50,393 nucleotides of DNA, from NCBI GenBank assembly GCA_023436245.1, contig JAEZJZ010000106.1, positions 1-50,393 of the forward strand. Direction: 5' to 3'. Origin of the DNA: Bacillota bacterium. GTDB lineage: Bacteria > Bacillota > UBA994 > UBA5500. Positions within the stretch are counted from its first letter, which is position 1. The number at the start of each line of letters is the position of its first letter. Made by a program: the position numbers and the translations under genes. This document shows positions 18,528 through 27,647 of the stretch, in pieces. Below the pieces are notes generated by a model. The model saw only the letters and a program-made list of their open reading frames with translations. It searched no databases and was not told the DNA's origin.

Positions 18528-19859
18528 TTAATACGGTTGGATCACCAGCAGACCCGCCGCCAAATCCGCCTGGATGATCTCCCCGTCGCAGGGGGCCAGG
18601 TAATGATGCTCGATCAGACCCCAGACCGACGCCATCCAGGCCACTGTTTGACCGGCCTTCACCCGCTGCCCGGCTCGGCAGAGGCAGATGCCGGGAAAAC
18701 CGCCGTCGATGATCGGCAGCTTCACCAGCGTGTGCCCGGCAGCCGCCAGTGAGGCCAGAGCGGGATAGTTGCGGTGACTTTCGGCAACGAAACGCCGCAG
18801 GAGCGGCACCGGGCGTCCAAACAACAGTTCATTCACGCTGGCTGCACGGGCCAGGATGTAGGGAACGGCAGTGGCGACTGCCAAGGCTGTTCCGCCTAAG
18901 GTGAGCGCTCGCCAGATCATCGAGCCCGTCAGGGTCACCGGAAGGCTGGTCTTGCGATCGATCAGCAGAGTGACACCGAGAGTCAGTCCGAATGAGATCA
19001 ATCCGGTGAACAGACCCTCCAGCAGAAAGAGGCCACTCACTTCCCGCGGGCTGAGCCCCATGGCCTTGAGCAGGGCCAACTCGCGACGACTGTCCAGGTA
19101 ACTGAGCAGGCTGAAGGTGCCGGCGCCGAGAGTCAGGAAGAGATACAGCAGCCAAACGCCTGAACCGCCGCCAGCAAATGCCGTTGACACGACCTTGCCG
19201 GCCAGATCTGTCACCGCGGCAGCCGTCTGCATGGTCGCCCCGGCTGGCAGGTGACCAGCCCAGCGGGTCGAGTTGGGCAACCAGCGGTACAGAGTGACTT
19301 CGTTCGCATCGAGAATGACCCCGTTATCACTGAGCCAGTATCCGTTGACCGTGACTTCCGGGCAGAAGCCGTGAGCTGAGTAGAAGCCGGCCACCCTGCC
19401 TGCAAAAACGCGGTAGCGCCAGTCCTCCAGGAAGGCGATTTGAAAGGGACTCCCCACCTCGATTCCCGCAGACAGCTTGACGGTGCCGGCCAGCCAAACT
19501 TCCCCCTGCTCTGGGTTTGGCAAGGGCGCATCGGCCCCTTGCGAGTAGACTGCCGCCAAGGACTGCAGCCCGAGAGGGGTCTCCACCGTCAGCGTTTGGT
19601 AGATCTGCACAATGTCTGCATTCTCCCCTGGCACGGAGTGCTGCGTTCCCGGCGGCAGCGTGATGGCGAAGTCCGCAGGGAAGTCTGCGGTACGGACTCG
19701 CCCGGACAGGGAAGAGTGCGCGTGCTCCAGATATCCCCAATAGAGCAACCAAGCAGTGATCACAGCGGCGGCAATGATCACTGCTGCCAGGTGCGACCGG
19801 ACTGCCGTTTTCCAACGGCGCTGTGCCAGCAGCAGTAGATTACTCGCGTCACTCACCAC
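18528..19859 (-). CDS. FtsX-type ABC permease with C-terminal barrel-sandwich (biotinyl/lipoyl-like) domain
   Basis: This 443-residue permease has TM1 (about 25-45), an extracytoplasmic domain (46-225), and three further helices (about 230-250, 275-300 and 315-340) with the FtsX signature SRRELALLKAMGLSPREVSG. After TM4 comes an unusual tail (about 370-443) with LCRAGQRVKAGQTVAWMAS and APCDGEIIQADLAAG, which reads as a barrel-sandwich hybrid fold (GxxVKxGQ ... APxDGxI ... GxxV). The EAMK lysine motif is missing, so it is not biotinylated or lipoylated. By FtsX topology the tail should be cytoplasmic. The GTG start overlaps the upstream permease by 11 bases. No ATP-binding subunit is encoded nearby. 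Confidence 0.85.
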   Translation of the reverse strand: MVSDASNLLLLAQRRWKTAVRSHLAAVIIAAAVITAWLLYWGYLEHAHSSLSGRVRTADFPADFAITLPPGTQHSVPGENADIVQIYQTLTVETPLGLQSLAAVYSQGADAPLPNPEQGEVWLAGTVKLSAGIEVGSPFQIAFLEDWRYRVFAGRVAGFYSAHGFCPEVTVNGYWLSDNGVILDANEVTLYRWLPNSTRWAGHLPAGATMQTAAAVTDLAGKVVSTAFAGGGSGVWLLYLFLTLGAGTFSLLSYLDSRRELALLKAMGLSPREVSGLFLLEGLFTGLISFGLTLGVTLLIDRKTSLPVTLTGSMIWRALTLGGTALAVATAVPYILARAASVNELLFGRPVPLLRRFVAESHRNYPALASLAAAGHTLVKLPIIDGGFPGICLCRAGQRVKAGQTVAWMASVWGLIEHHYLAPCDGEIIQADLAAGLLVIQPY

Positions 19860-21441
19860 GCAGCACCCCCATCACCGTCAGATTGGACAACCTCCAGGCT
19901 GGCAGGAGCGCAAACAGCAGACTGACCAAGCAGGCCACACCAACCACCAGGCCATATTCACCCACCGTTCGGGACAGGACGGTCGCCCAGGGCAGGTTGT
20001 TGCCAATGTCCATGATCAGGCCACCCAGCCGCACCAGCATAAAGCCGATGCTGGTCCCGATCACGGTGACCAGCAGGGACTCGGTCAGAACCATTGCGGC
20101 GATATCCCGACGTCTGGCCCCCAGCGCTTTCAGCACTCCTATTTCCAGGCGGCGAGCTGCCGCTCCAGTCAGCATACGGCTGGCGATCAGCATGCCCGCA
20201 ACCAGATAGAACAATATGCCCATGATCTTCCCCAGGCGGAGGGGCACTCCCAGCGGCGCCTCGCCAGGCTGAGTATGGCGCTCAGGGCCCCGGTAGAAGC
20301 GGTCGATGATCAGACCTTCCTCCACACGATTGGCGAACTGCGCCACGCTGACGAAGGTAAACTGCGGGTATTTCGCCTGCAGTTCTTCGACGATCTGTTC
20401 CATCTGGTCCATGTTCTCCACCCGGAGCGCCAAGTTGCTGATCACTGGGCTGGCGCCTCCGCTGGCGCGCCGCCAGAGCTCCTGCCACAGCGGTTGTGGC
20501 AGCCAAACGTAACCGCCATGCAGGTAGGCTGTCTCCGTCTCGGTGTACCCCATCTGGTTGACATGAGAGGCGGTCCTGGTGGGCACAGCCACCTGACTGA
20601 AGGTCGGAACATCGACGAGGAATGTCTGTGAATAGTCCGGCAGAAGCTCACCTCCGCCCTCAGAACGCAACTCCGGGATGCGGAGTCTAGCGAGTTCGCC
20701 GTGTCTCGGCAGTCCAATCTCTTGGATGGCCAGATCACGACTCCAGCGCAGCTTGCGATCCAGCAGTTGATCAGGGGTGGGTAGCACGTCTTCGCCCTGA
20801 TGAATCACCATTTCGTCAGTGAGCGTGGCTGCAAAGCGGCGGATAACGCTCTCGGGTATCTCCAGGTAAGAGTTGACGAGCGCAAACGGCTGCCCAGACG
20901 GAAGATCGGGCAGGACGGCGTAATCCTCCCGGTCGAGAAAGGGTAACCGTTCTCGATCCAGTAGTGGCAGGACAGTGACATTGATGTATCGCTCAGCTTC
21001 GCTTGAGCCGTTAGTCAGGCTGGCTGGAAACTGGTACTGTAAGCTGTGCCCACTGATTCCGGGTTCGGCCATCAACTGCCGCAGCACGTCCTCGGGGATA
21101 ACCTGCGAGAGGTCGCGGTCACCGTCGCTCAGGAAGCCGTCCCGATACAGCTCGGGATAGTACGCCTCCAGCCAGGAGAGGCCAGTTCTCCGCAAGCGGG
21201 TCGGCTGCAGCACTGTATCTGCGGCAATGTCGGTCGGCGTTTGCCCTGTCCAACGAACCGGCGAAACCAGGATTTCGCCCCCCAACAGCTGGCGATAGAA
21301 CTGATAGCTTTCCTTGGCGTTGCTGCGACTGAAAGAGAGGGCGGATGTCAGACTGATGGCGCTGAGAATCATGGCCACCAGCACCAACGTGTTGCGGCCA
21401 AGCTGCCTGATGCTATTGGTTAACCCCAGCCGCACGAACAC
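19849..21441 (-). CDS. FtsX-type ABC transporter permease with large extracytoplasmic domain
   Basis: This 530-residue protein has TM1 (about 18-38), a long extracytoplasmic region (about 40-395) and three C-terminal helices (about 405-425, 450-475 and 490-515). The FtsX/MacB signature ARRLEIGVLKALGARRRDIA sits between TM2 and TM3. It should form a heterodimer with the downstream permease; the two overlap by 11 bases. Such permeases usually work with a MacB/LolD-type ATPase in lipoprotein or peptide export or in mechanotransmission. The ATPase must be encoded elsewhere. The GTG start follows GGGGGGATCAAC. A lipoprotein gene lies about 200 bases upstream on the same strand. Confidence 0.88.
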   Translation of the reverse strand: MFVRLGLTNSIRQLGRNTLVLVAMILSAISLTSALSFSRSNAKESYQFYRQLLGGEILVSPVRWTGQTPTDIAADTVLQPTRLRRTGLSWLEAYYPELYRDGFLSDGDRDLSQVIPEDVLRQLMAEPGISGHSLQYQFPASLTNGSSEAERYINVTVLPLLDRERLPFLDREDYAVLPDLPSGQPFALVNSYLEIPESVIRRFAATLTDEMVIHQGEDVLPTPDQLLDRKLRWSRDLAIQEIGLPRHGELARLRIPELRSEGGGELLPDYSQTFLVDVPTFSQVAVPTRTASHVNQMGYTETETAYLHGGYVWLPQPLWQELWRRASGGASPVISNLALRVENMDQMEQIVEELQAKYPQFTFVSVAQFANRVEEGLIIDRFYRGPERHTQPGEAPLGVPLRLGKIMGILFYLVAGMLIASRMLTGAAARRLEIGVLKALGARRRDIAAMVLTESLLVTVIGTSIGFMLVRLGGLIMDIGNNLPWATVLSRTVGEYGLVVGVACLVSLLFALLPAWRLSNLTVMGVLRGE

Positions 21442-21638
21442 GTTGATCCCCCCAAGATCGCCTGGTAAAGGCTGTCAGTCACTCTCTTTGATCCTAGGCC
21501 CAGATGCAGCGCTTGACAAGGGAGATTCCTGCGCTGTTTAGCACATTTCCCAGAATACTGCGGGAGGACCAGCGCTTAGCTTAGCCAGGAGGTGGAGATG
21601 GCCGGCAGCGGGGATCCGGCCGTATCGGCCGGCGTGCG

Positions 21639-22127
21639 TCAGAGGGTTGCAGCGGAGGATGGGTCTGCGTCCCGCAACTCCATCTGTACCTCGATCCTGC
21701 CAGCGGCGTTTTGACCCACGATCTTCAGCGCGTGTTCCCCGGGTGGAAGATCCAACTCCGCCACGCCTTGGCCGCCTTGTTCCAGCACAACCAGCAGCTC
21801 GTCGTCTGGCGAAACCAGCACGATCTTGAACTTGCCCTTCTGCACCAGAGAATCGAACTCAAGTCGCAGTTTCTGCTCGCTGGCAGCGTCAATGCTCCAG
21901 ACGGTTTGCACGCCATAGAAGCGTCGGTACTCCAGAGTCAGTTCGTCGTCTTCCAATGTACCCGTTCGCTTGGCGAAGCTGTAGCTGTCGCCCTCTTGCA
22001 CAATCTGTGCATCATCATCGTACACGCTCTGCTGCTTGGCGCCGACGCTGCAACCCGTCAGCGAGCCGGAAAGCGCCAGCACCAGCAGACCTGTGAGTAC
22101 AGCCTTACCCCAATGGTAAACAGTCAT
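21639..22127 (-). CDS. Predicted lipoprotein of unknown function
   Basis: This 162-residue protein has a signal peptide with lipobox LTGC (Cys about residue 26). The mature part is mostly beta strand, with a pattern like PPC-type folds (ending LDLPPGEHALKIVGQNAAGRIEVQMEL). I do not recognise a named family. The start at 22127 follows AGGAGGTATTGAG; an in-frame start at 22193 lies in repeat sequence and is unlikely. It is upstream of the FtsX permeases on the same strand with a gap of 197 bases, so a functional link (substrate or partner) is possible but not shown. Confidence 0.75.
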   Translation of the reverse strand: MTVYHWGKAVLTGLLVLALSGSLTGCSVGAKQQSVYDDDAQIVQEGDSYSFAKRTGTLEDDELTLEYRRFYGVQTVWSIDAASEQKLRLEFDSLVQKGKFKIVLVSPDDELLVVLEQGGQGVAELDLPPGEHALKIVGQNAAGRIEVQMELRDADPSSAATL

Positions 22128-22275
22128 CTCAATACCTCCTGATCGAATGCATAGATTGCGGGCGGGCGCCATGCATGGCGCCCCTGCGACCATCTGGGAA
22201 CTGCGGGCGCGCGTGTCTTCCCGTAGGGGCGCATGTATGCGCCCCGCTCGGCTGGGAATGTCATCAGCGCCCCGC
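22128..22275. repeat. Family A palindromes
   Basis: Two copies are present: GGGCGCCATGCATGGCGCCC at 22164-22183, identical to the copy at 2960-2979, and CCGTAGGGGCGCATGTATGC-type at 22221-22245. Confidence 0.75.
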
Positions 22276-22851
22276 CTACTTCCGCCAGCACCTCACGTCC
22301 ACATATCTCCCCACCAACGCCCGTCCCAACTCATACTCATACGCCAGCTGTTTGGTCGCTTCCAACAGGTTGATCAGGGCAAACAGCGGCATGCCGTGGT
22401 TGCGGCCTATGGGTTCGCGCAAATGGATGACGCCACTAGGCTTCAGATTCCTCATCAGCTGGCGCAGCACTTGCGGTCGCACTTGCGGCGGGAAATCGTG
22501 CAAAGCGAAGTGCACAATCACCGCGCCATAATCGCCCCCTTGGATGATCTCATCGAACCCGGTCACTTGCGCGCACCGGACATGGTCGAGCCAGGCGAGC
22601 CGCTTCACGGCCCGCCACCACCAGACGCGCGAAACGTCCGCGGCCACCAACTGACCCGCGTCCAGCCGGGCAGCGATCTTCTCCGAGAGAATGCCGCTGC
22701 CGGCGCAGTAGTCCAACACCTTTGTCTCACGCTGCAGGGGCAGCCCTCTGGCGAATCGTCGGTAATACCCCTGCAGCAGCGTGCCACCCACTAGTTCCGT
22801 CAGGGCTATTTCAGTCGCCGACGGCTCAAACGTGTATTGCTCCATCGCCAT
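22276..22851 (-). CDS. Class I SAM-dependent methyltransferase
   Basis: This 191-residue protein has motif I VLDYCAGSGILSEKIA near residues 45-60, an acidic motif II (LVAADVS) and motif post-I GAVIVHFALHDFP, typical of small class I methyltransferases of the Methyltransf_11/25 type. The substrate is unknown. It starts 18 bases downstream of an isoprenylcysteine-methyltransferase-like gene, so the two are likely cotranscribed and may act on a common lipid or small molecule. The start MAMEQYTFEP has only a weak GGTGA ribosome site; the next ATG is six bases later. Confidence 0.85.
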   Translation of the reverse strand: MAMEQYTFEPSATEIALTELVGGTLLQGYYRRFARGLPLQRETKVLDYCAGSGILSEKIAARLDAGQLVAADVSRVWWWRAVKRLAWLDHVRCAQVTGFDEIIQGGDYGAVIVHFALHDFPPQVRPQVLRQLMRNLKPSGVIHLREPIGRNHGMPLFALINLLEATKQLAYEYELGRALVGRYVDVRCWRK

Positions 22852-22869
22852 TCACCAACGTGCCGCAGA

Positions 22870-23484
22870 CTAGACCACGAAGGGGATGAAGCGCTTGGTC
22901 CGCCGCATATAGGAGACGTACTCCTCGCCGAACTCGGCGATCATGTCCTGCTCCTCGCGCTTGGCCAGCCGGAAGTACATCAGAATCATGAACGGCCAGG
23001 CGACGAGCAGCGGCAGCGTGGCCCACTCGCAGATCATGCCGAGGGTGAGCAGAATAAAGCCGGTGTATTGCGGGTGGCGAATGTAGCGATAGACGCCGGT
23101 CTTGACCAGCCGCTTGCTGCCGCTTTGCTTGGACCAGGACTGATGGTAGATATGGTACCAGCCATTCCAAATGATGGCCAGAGCAATCACGGCCAGGACG
23201 ATGTTCACATACATGCCGGCGTTGCCGATTCGTTCAAACAGCGTGTGCCCCCAGAGGATGCCGTTGGGTAGTTTGCGGCCAAAGATCCACGAGATCAGCA
23301 ACATGCTCATGGGGATACCATGCATCTCGACCACGAAGGCCAGCACGAAGGCCAGGTAGGCGGTGGCCGGCTTGCGGTTCACCTTGTGGTAAAGCGGCAC
23401 AAACAGCAGGGCGATTGAGTAGACCAGGCCAAAGAAGACCACACCACCCCATTGACCGAAGTGGCTCTCCAGAGTTTCAACCAT
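22870..23484 (-). CDS. Isoprenylcysteine/phospholipid methyltransferase-family membrane protein
   Basis: This protein of about 204 residues has four to five hydrophobic segments and the ICMT/PEMT core: LVKTGVYRYIRHPQYTGFIL, then a long helix and KREEQDMIAEFGEEYVSYMRR, the conserved EE...G.eY..Y signature that binds SAM and substrate. Bacterial members methylate various lipids, thiols or unknown acceptors. The start at 23484 follows GGAGGAGGTAATCGCA; an in-frame start at 23502 lies inside that ribosome site. It is the first gene of a two-gene unit with the small methyltransferase. Confidence 0.88.
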   Translation of the reverse strand: MVETLESHFGQWGGVVFFGLVYSIALLFVPLYHKVNRKPATAYLAFVLAFVVEMHGIPMSMLLISWIFGRKLPNGILWGHTLFERIGNAGMYVNIVLAVIALAIIWNGWYHIYHQSWSKQSGSKRLVKTGVYRYIRHPQYTGFILLTLGMICEWATLPLLVAWPFMILMYFRLAKREEQDMIAEFGEEYVSYMRRTKRFIPFVV

Positions 23485-23535
23485 TGCGATTACCTCCTCC
23501 ATTTCCAGTGACCTCAGTCTACAGCGAACTTGGCA

Positions 23536-23560
23536 ACAAAAAACCTAACCCAGGTTAGGT
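23536..23560 (-). terminator. Terminator of the LuxR-type regulator gene
   Basis: ACCTAAC and GTTAGGT with loop CTGG are followed on the minus strand by TTTTTTG. It lies 30 bases after the stop at 23591. Confidence 0.85.
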
Positions 23561-23590
23561 TCCGGGTTAGGTCTGCATGCAGCCACTAGG

Positions 23591-25156
23591 CTATTCAACT
23601 ATCTCCCGCAGTGCCTTGGCCTTCTCAATGGCCTGGACCCGATTGGTTACCTCCAACTTGCTGAAGATCTTGTTGATGTGCCACTTGATGGTGCCCACGC
23701 TGATGAACAACTTCTGGCTGATGTCCGCGTTCGTCTTGCCCTGGGCCATCAACTGCACGATCTCCCGCTCGCGCGCAGAGAGCAGCGCATCCTGCGGCTC
23801 GACCGCCTCGACCGCAGCCGGCCGCGCTTTGCTGAGCAGCCCATGCAGCTTCCGGTCCAACTGGCGAATCCGCTCCAACGACCGCAGCGGCAGAGTACCG
23901 AAACAGGCGCAAATGCCATGCTCGCGCCAGAGCTGCACGGCTGACCGCAGATGGACTTCCGCCTGCTTCTGCTGACCGAGCTGCAGATAGAGCTCAGCGA
24001 GCTGCAACTCCGTCAGTTGCACCCGCGGGATGTTCCCGATGTACTTGAACTTCTTCAGCCGCTGCTCCAGATCCTCCGGTTCAATCAGGTCCGAGAGGCC
24101 CTGCAACTGCAGCCAGACCAACACTTCCGGTACCACCGAATGCCCGTCCAAATCCTGCGTGTAGGCTAACTCAAACAAGTCGATATCTGCCTGCTCCACG
24201 TCTTGCGGGCGCTCGGTAGCCAGTATGCGAAACATGGCAATCAACAGGTCCATCTGCGGGTAGTGCAGATGGCCGAAAGTGGCAGCCGCCTGATCGCGCA
24301 TTGCCTGCAAACCGGCCCTGTCTGCGAGCAGGTAATGGGATTTGAACAGATAGGCTTCGATCAGCCCATGCAGATGCAGCATCTTGATCCGATCGATGCT
24401 CTGCTTGCACTGCTGCAAGTGTGTCACGGCCAGATGGGGCTTGCCTAACTCGTAGTAGCACATCCCCAGCGGCAGGTGCACCACATTCCAGAAGTCCTCT
24501 GCCTGCCCGGTGAAGTTGCCGGACATCAGCAGCGCTTGGTTGCACCGATCTACCACCGCTTGCAGCTCGCCCAGATGAAAGCGATTCAGCAACTCGTTCA
24601 CCAGGGCAATCATGGCCAGGAACTGCAGCCCCCGCTCCTGAAAGATGTCATGGGCGGAATGGAACATCTCCGCCGCACGGCGATACTGATCTGCTCCCGC
24701 CATGATCTGTCCATAGGTCAGCTTGGCATTGGCCAAGTACAGAGTGTGCTCGTGCTCCGGCAGCACATCCAGTGCGATTTGCGCGTAGCGCTGCGCCTCC
24801 TGGCGGTCGATCATCCCGCTGACCAGTGCCTTCAGCGCATAGAACAGCGAACTCACCTCCGGCGAAATGAGCTCGGTTTCATGAATGCTGCCGAGCAGCG
24901 CAAACATCTGCGCATTGTCCCCGCTCATGAAGGCCATCCAGGCCACGATCAGACGGCTCGGCAGCGGCGCCGCTGGCCACTCCCGCTCCCGCAGCAACTG
25001 ATAGACTTCCGGCACATCCGGGGTCGACAGCAGATCCTCGATGTTCCCTTCCAGAAAAGCAGCCAGTTCACCGTGCGACTGTCCAGACAACACCTGCGCC
25101 AACTGCTCGCGCACCCTCTGCCCATCCCGCATCCGTACATCCCACCCTACCCTCAT
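23591..25156 (-). CDS. LuxR-type transcriptional regulator with MalT-like TPR domain, no ATPase
   Basis: This protein of about 521 residues has a helical, TPR-like region (about 1-440) resembling the C-terminal sensor half of MalT-type regulators, and a LuxR helix-turn-helix (about 455-520, LSAREREIVQLMAQGKTN and FISVGTIKWHINKIFSKL). The STAND/NB-ARC ATPase domain that normally precedes the TPRs is missing, so regulation by nucleotide-driven oligomerisation is unlikely. The start is uncertain: ATG at 25156 has no ribosome site, while ATG at 25132 follows AGGGTGGG. It is close to a second MalT-like gene that retains an ATPase but is frameshifted. Confidence 0.85.
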   Translation of the reverse strand: MRVGWDVRMRDGQRVREQLAQVLSGQSHGELAAFLEGNIEDLLSTPDVPEVYQLLREREWPAAPLPSRLIVAWMAFMSGDNAQMFALLGSIHETELISPEVSSLFYALKALVSGMIDRQEAQRYAQIALDVLPEHEHTLYLANAKLTYGQIMAGADQYRRAAEMFHSAHDIFQERGLQFLAMIALVNELLNRFHLGELQAVVDRCNQALLMSGNFTGQAEDFWNVVHLPLGMCYYELGKPHLAVTHLQQCKQSIDRIKMLHLHGLIEAYLFKSHYLLADRAGLQAMRDQAAATFGHLHYPQMDLLIAMFRILATERPQDVEQADIDLFELAYTQDLDGHSVVPEVLVWLQLQGLSDLIEPEDLEQRLKKFKYIGNIPRVQLTELQLAELYLQLGQQKQAEVHLRSAVQLWREHGICACFGTLPLRSLERIRQLDRKLHGLLSKARPAAVEAVEPQDALLSAREREIVQLMAQGKTNADISQKLFISVGTIKWHINKIFSKLEVTNRVQAIEKAKALREIVE

Positions 25157-25207
25157 GCGATAACGTCAGCATTCCACAGAGAGGTGGGAAATACCTGCAA
25201 CCCCCTT

Positions 25208-25235
25208 GGAACGCGGGGACAGTCCCCACCGTTCC
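25208..25235. repeat. Family B palindrome (copy 2)
   Basis: GGAACGCGGGGACAGTCCCC followed by ACCGTTCC; 27 bases downstream of the DUF2442 stop codon on the minus strand. Confidence 0.8.
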
Positions 25236-25261
25236 AACAGCGGATGGCAGCTGCAGCCGAC

Positions 25262-25501
25262 TTAGGTCCCGCTGACGGCCAGGTCGGTCAGCTCGAACAG
25301 CGGCATCCGTAATACCCCGTCTCCCCAAATGACGATCCCCCGCTCAAGCTTGACATCGTTGAATGCCGTTTGACTGGCCAGCTCCGCAAAGCGGGCGGTC
25401 CGCAGTTTCTGCGACAGATCCACGGTGAGGCTGCTACCGTTGCCGAACTCAACCAACAACCGATAGCCCGGCAGTGGGGCGATCGCACGCACATGTCCCA
25501 T
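25262..25501 (-). CDS. DUF2442 domain protein
   Basis: This 79-residue protein has the DUF2442 pattern: a VRAIAPLPGYRLLVEFGNG start, a middle DLSQKLR..RFAELA segment, then VIWGDGVLRMPLFEL. Members often sit in small operons with DUF4160 proteins and have been suggested to act in toxin-antitoxin-like pairs; no partner is present here. AAGGAGGTGCCTGG precedes the ATG. It lies between the two MalT-like regulator genes. Confidence 0.88.
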   Translation of the reverse strand: MGHVRAIAPLPGYRLLVEFGNGSSLTVDLSQKLRTARFAELASQTAFNDVKLERGIVIWGDGVLRMPLFELTDLAVSGT

Positions 25502-25529
25502 CCAGGCACCTCCTTTCTAACGCTGGGCA

Positions 25530-25567
25530 GAAAAAGAATCCGCTCTATGTCACCATAGAGCAGATTC
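25530..25567 (-). terminator. Terminator of the frameshifted MalT-like gene
   Basis: GAATCTGCTCTATG and CATAGAGCGGATTC form a 14-base-pair stem with one mismatch and loop GTGA, followed by TTTTTC on the minus strand, about 40 bases past the stop at 25606. Confidence 0.9.
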
Positions 25568-25605
25568 GCACTTTTCGCCCCGTTCAAAAGGATAGTCAGC
25601 ATGAC

Positions 25606-27647
25606 CTATTCCAGGATTCCGGCCAGTTTGCTGCGGCGATCGATGCCCAGCTTGGAGAACACGCTGCGCAGATGATATTTGACGGTGGTCTCTGAAATGT
25701 AGAGAGCGGCGGCGATCTCCCGGTTGCTCGCGCCCTGGGCAGCCAGAGTGGCCACCTCCATTTCCCGTTCGGTCAGGCCGTGAGGCAGGCTGCCGCTGGC
25801 CGCACTGAGCCGAATCAACAGCTTCCAGTTGTCCGCAATCAACTGCTCATTGCCAGCCAGTTCAGCCGGCAGGCGCTCGCCCAACGCGGAGAAAGCTCGC
25901 TCCACCAAATCGCCGAGCTCCCGTTTGAACTCCAGGAAGGGAAGATAGATGCCATCGGGCACAGCCAAGGATAAGGCCGCCTTCACGGCAGCAAGATGCC
26001 CAGGCGGAAGTAACCGAGATAGACCTTCACCCAGGCGGGGGCGTCGGGCAGAAGCTGCCTGCCGTCCCGCACCCAGGGTGGAATCAGGGCGGTCACCCCT
26101 AGCCACATGTAGTAATCCGTCTGCAGCAACTGCGCCACGAGGGGACAGACTGCATCCGTGCCCACCGTCTGCTCCAGCTTGATATACTGCGACAGGTCGG
26201 TGCTCTGCGGCAGGCCAAAGGCAAACGGCTCATCAGCAGTTAAGGTGCGGCACCTGCCGCCGATCAACTGCATGGCCTGGCGCGTCAGCCGTTCCAGGCT
26301 GACGATGTCGGGAAGCTGCAAGTAGGCGGAGACCAACATCCATTCCCCGAGCAGCGCACGCTGCTCGGCCGCATCTGCCATCTGCTCAATCCACTGCCTG
26401 ATCTCCTCGAGCAACTGCGACGCCGCCTGTCGCTGGTCGGCGCCGATCAACGCATAGGCAATGCGCAATAGTGAGATGGGATGATTGCGTTTGATCTCCG
26501 CAGGACACTCGGACAAGAGACGCAGCGCCAACTGATAGAACGGCACCCCGTCGATGCGTGCCAGCGTCAATCCTGTGAGCGGCAGGGAAAGGATGGCTGC
26601 GTAGTCCTGCACCTTCCAGAAGCAGGCGATCGCATGCAGGTTATCTCCCTGATGCGCATACCAGCTGCCCGCCCGGCGGTAGCAGTTGGTCCGGATGCGC
26701 ACGTCCGCCGCCTGCAGTCGACGCAGCAACATTTCCCGCAGGATAGCGTGCGGCACAAAGCACCGCAGAGCAGCCTCGTAGCGGATGAAGGGCGTCTCCT
26801 CCAACAACTTCAGCCAGCTGTCTGGAAGAGAATCGGCTTGGAGCAAGAAACCAATCTGTTCGATGGAGACAGCCGGGAACAGCGCGATGTGCAGCAAGAG
26901 ATCCTTCTCTGGCTGACTCATCTGCTCCCAAACTATGCGTTCCATTAGCTGCAGCAGACTGAGACCGGGGAAGACCCCCTGGCCCCGTTGCATCTGCTGC
27001 ACAGTCAGGTAAAGGGCCACAATCCAGCCCTCGGTATAGCCGAAGAGCTGATCTGCTTCCGCCTCAGACAGAGTGAGTCCGGAAAGACGGCAATAGCGTC
27101 GCACATCCTCGGGGCAAAGGCGCAGATCTTCCACACCGATACAATGGGCGCCGGACTGTTCGAACAAGGAAAGGGGGAAAGGTCGCGCTGTTTGGGTGAT
27201 GATCACCAGATGTAGATTGCGCCCGGCATGACCTAGCAACGCAGACATCACGGTGCGAGGCAGCTCGGGCTGCAGCAGATGAAAATCGTCCAGCACCAGC
27301 ACTGTTGGCCGATCGCTGCTGAGCCGACCGATTGCCTCGCCGACCTCCCAGGCAGAGAGCAATCTGGGGAAGCCGAGAGCCAACAGATCTTGCCCCACCA
27401 CGGGATCAATCTGCGCCACCTCGCGGCAGAGTCTCAGCCAAGAAACCTCCGCTGCCGACTCGGTCGCGCTCCACCAGTGAAGAGAAGCGCCCGTAGGGAG
27501 GTCAGCCTGCAGATAATCCCTTACTGCCGTGGTCTTGCCATAGCCCGATGGCGCTTCCACCACCGTCACCGGCGCGGTCAGGATACCGCGGAGCTTCTGC
27601 AACAGTCGCTGAGAGTAGTAATGGGTAGTGGGTTGACTGGCCTGCAT
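25606..27647 (-). pseudogene. MalT-like STAND ATPase/LuxR regulator split by a frameshift
   Basis: The N-terminal piece (25983-27647, 554 codons) has a Walker A-like EAPSGYGKTTAV near residue 33, a Walker B-like VLVLDDFHLL, and a TPR-like C-terminal stretch ending at VYLGYFRLG. The C-terminal piece (25606 to about 26000) continues in another frame with HLAAVKAALSLAVPDGIYLP and a LuxR helix-turn-helix (LTEREMEVATLAAQGASN, ISETTVKYHLRSVFSKL). The frames join if one G is added to the GGG run at 25999-26001. An intact product would be about 680 residues. Without repair, the ATPase half would lack its DNA-binding domain. It could be a real mutation, a phase-variable tract (though only GGG), programmed frameshifting or a sequencing error. 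Confidence 0.85.
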
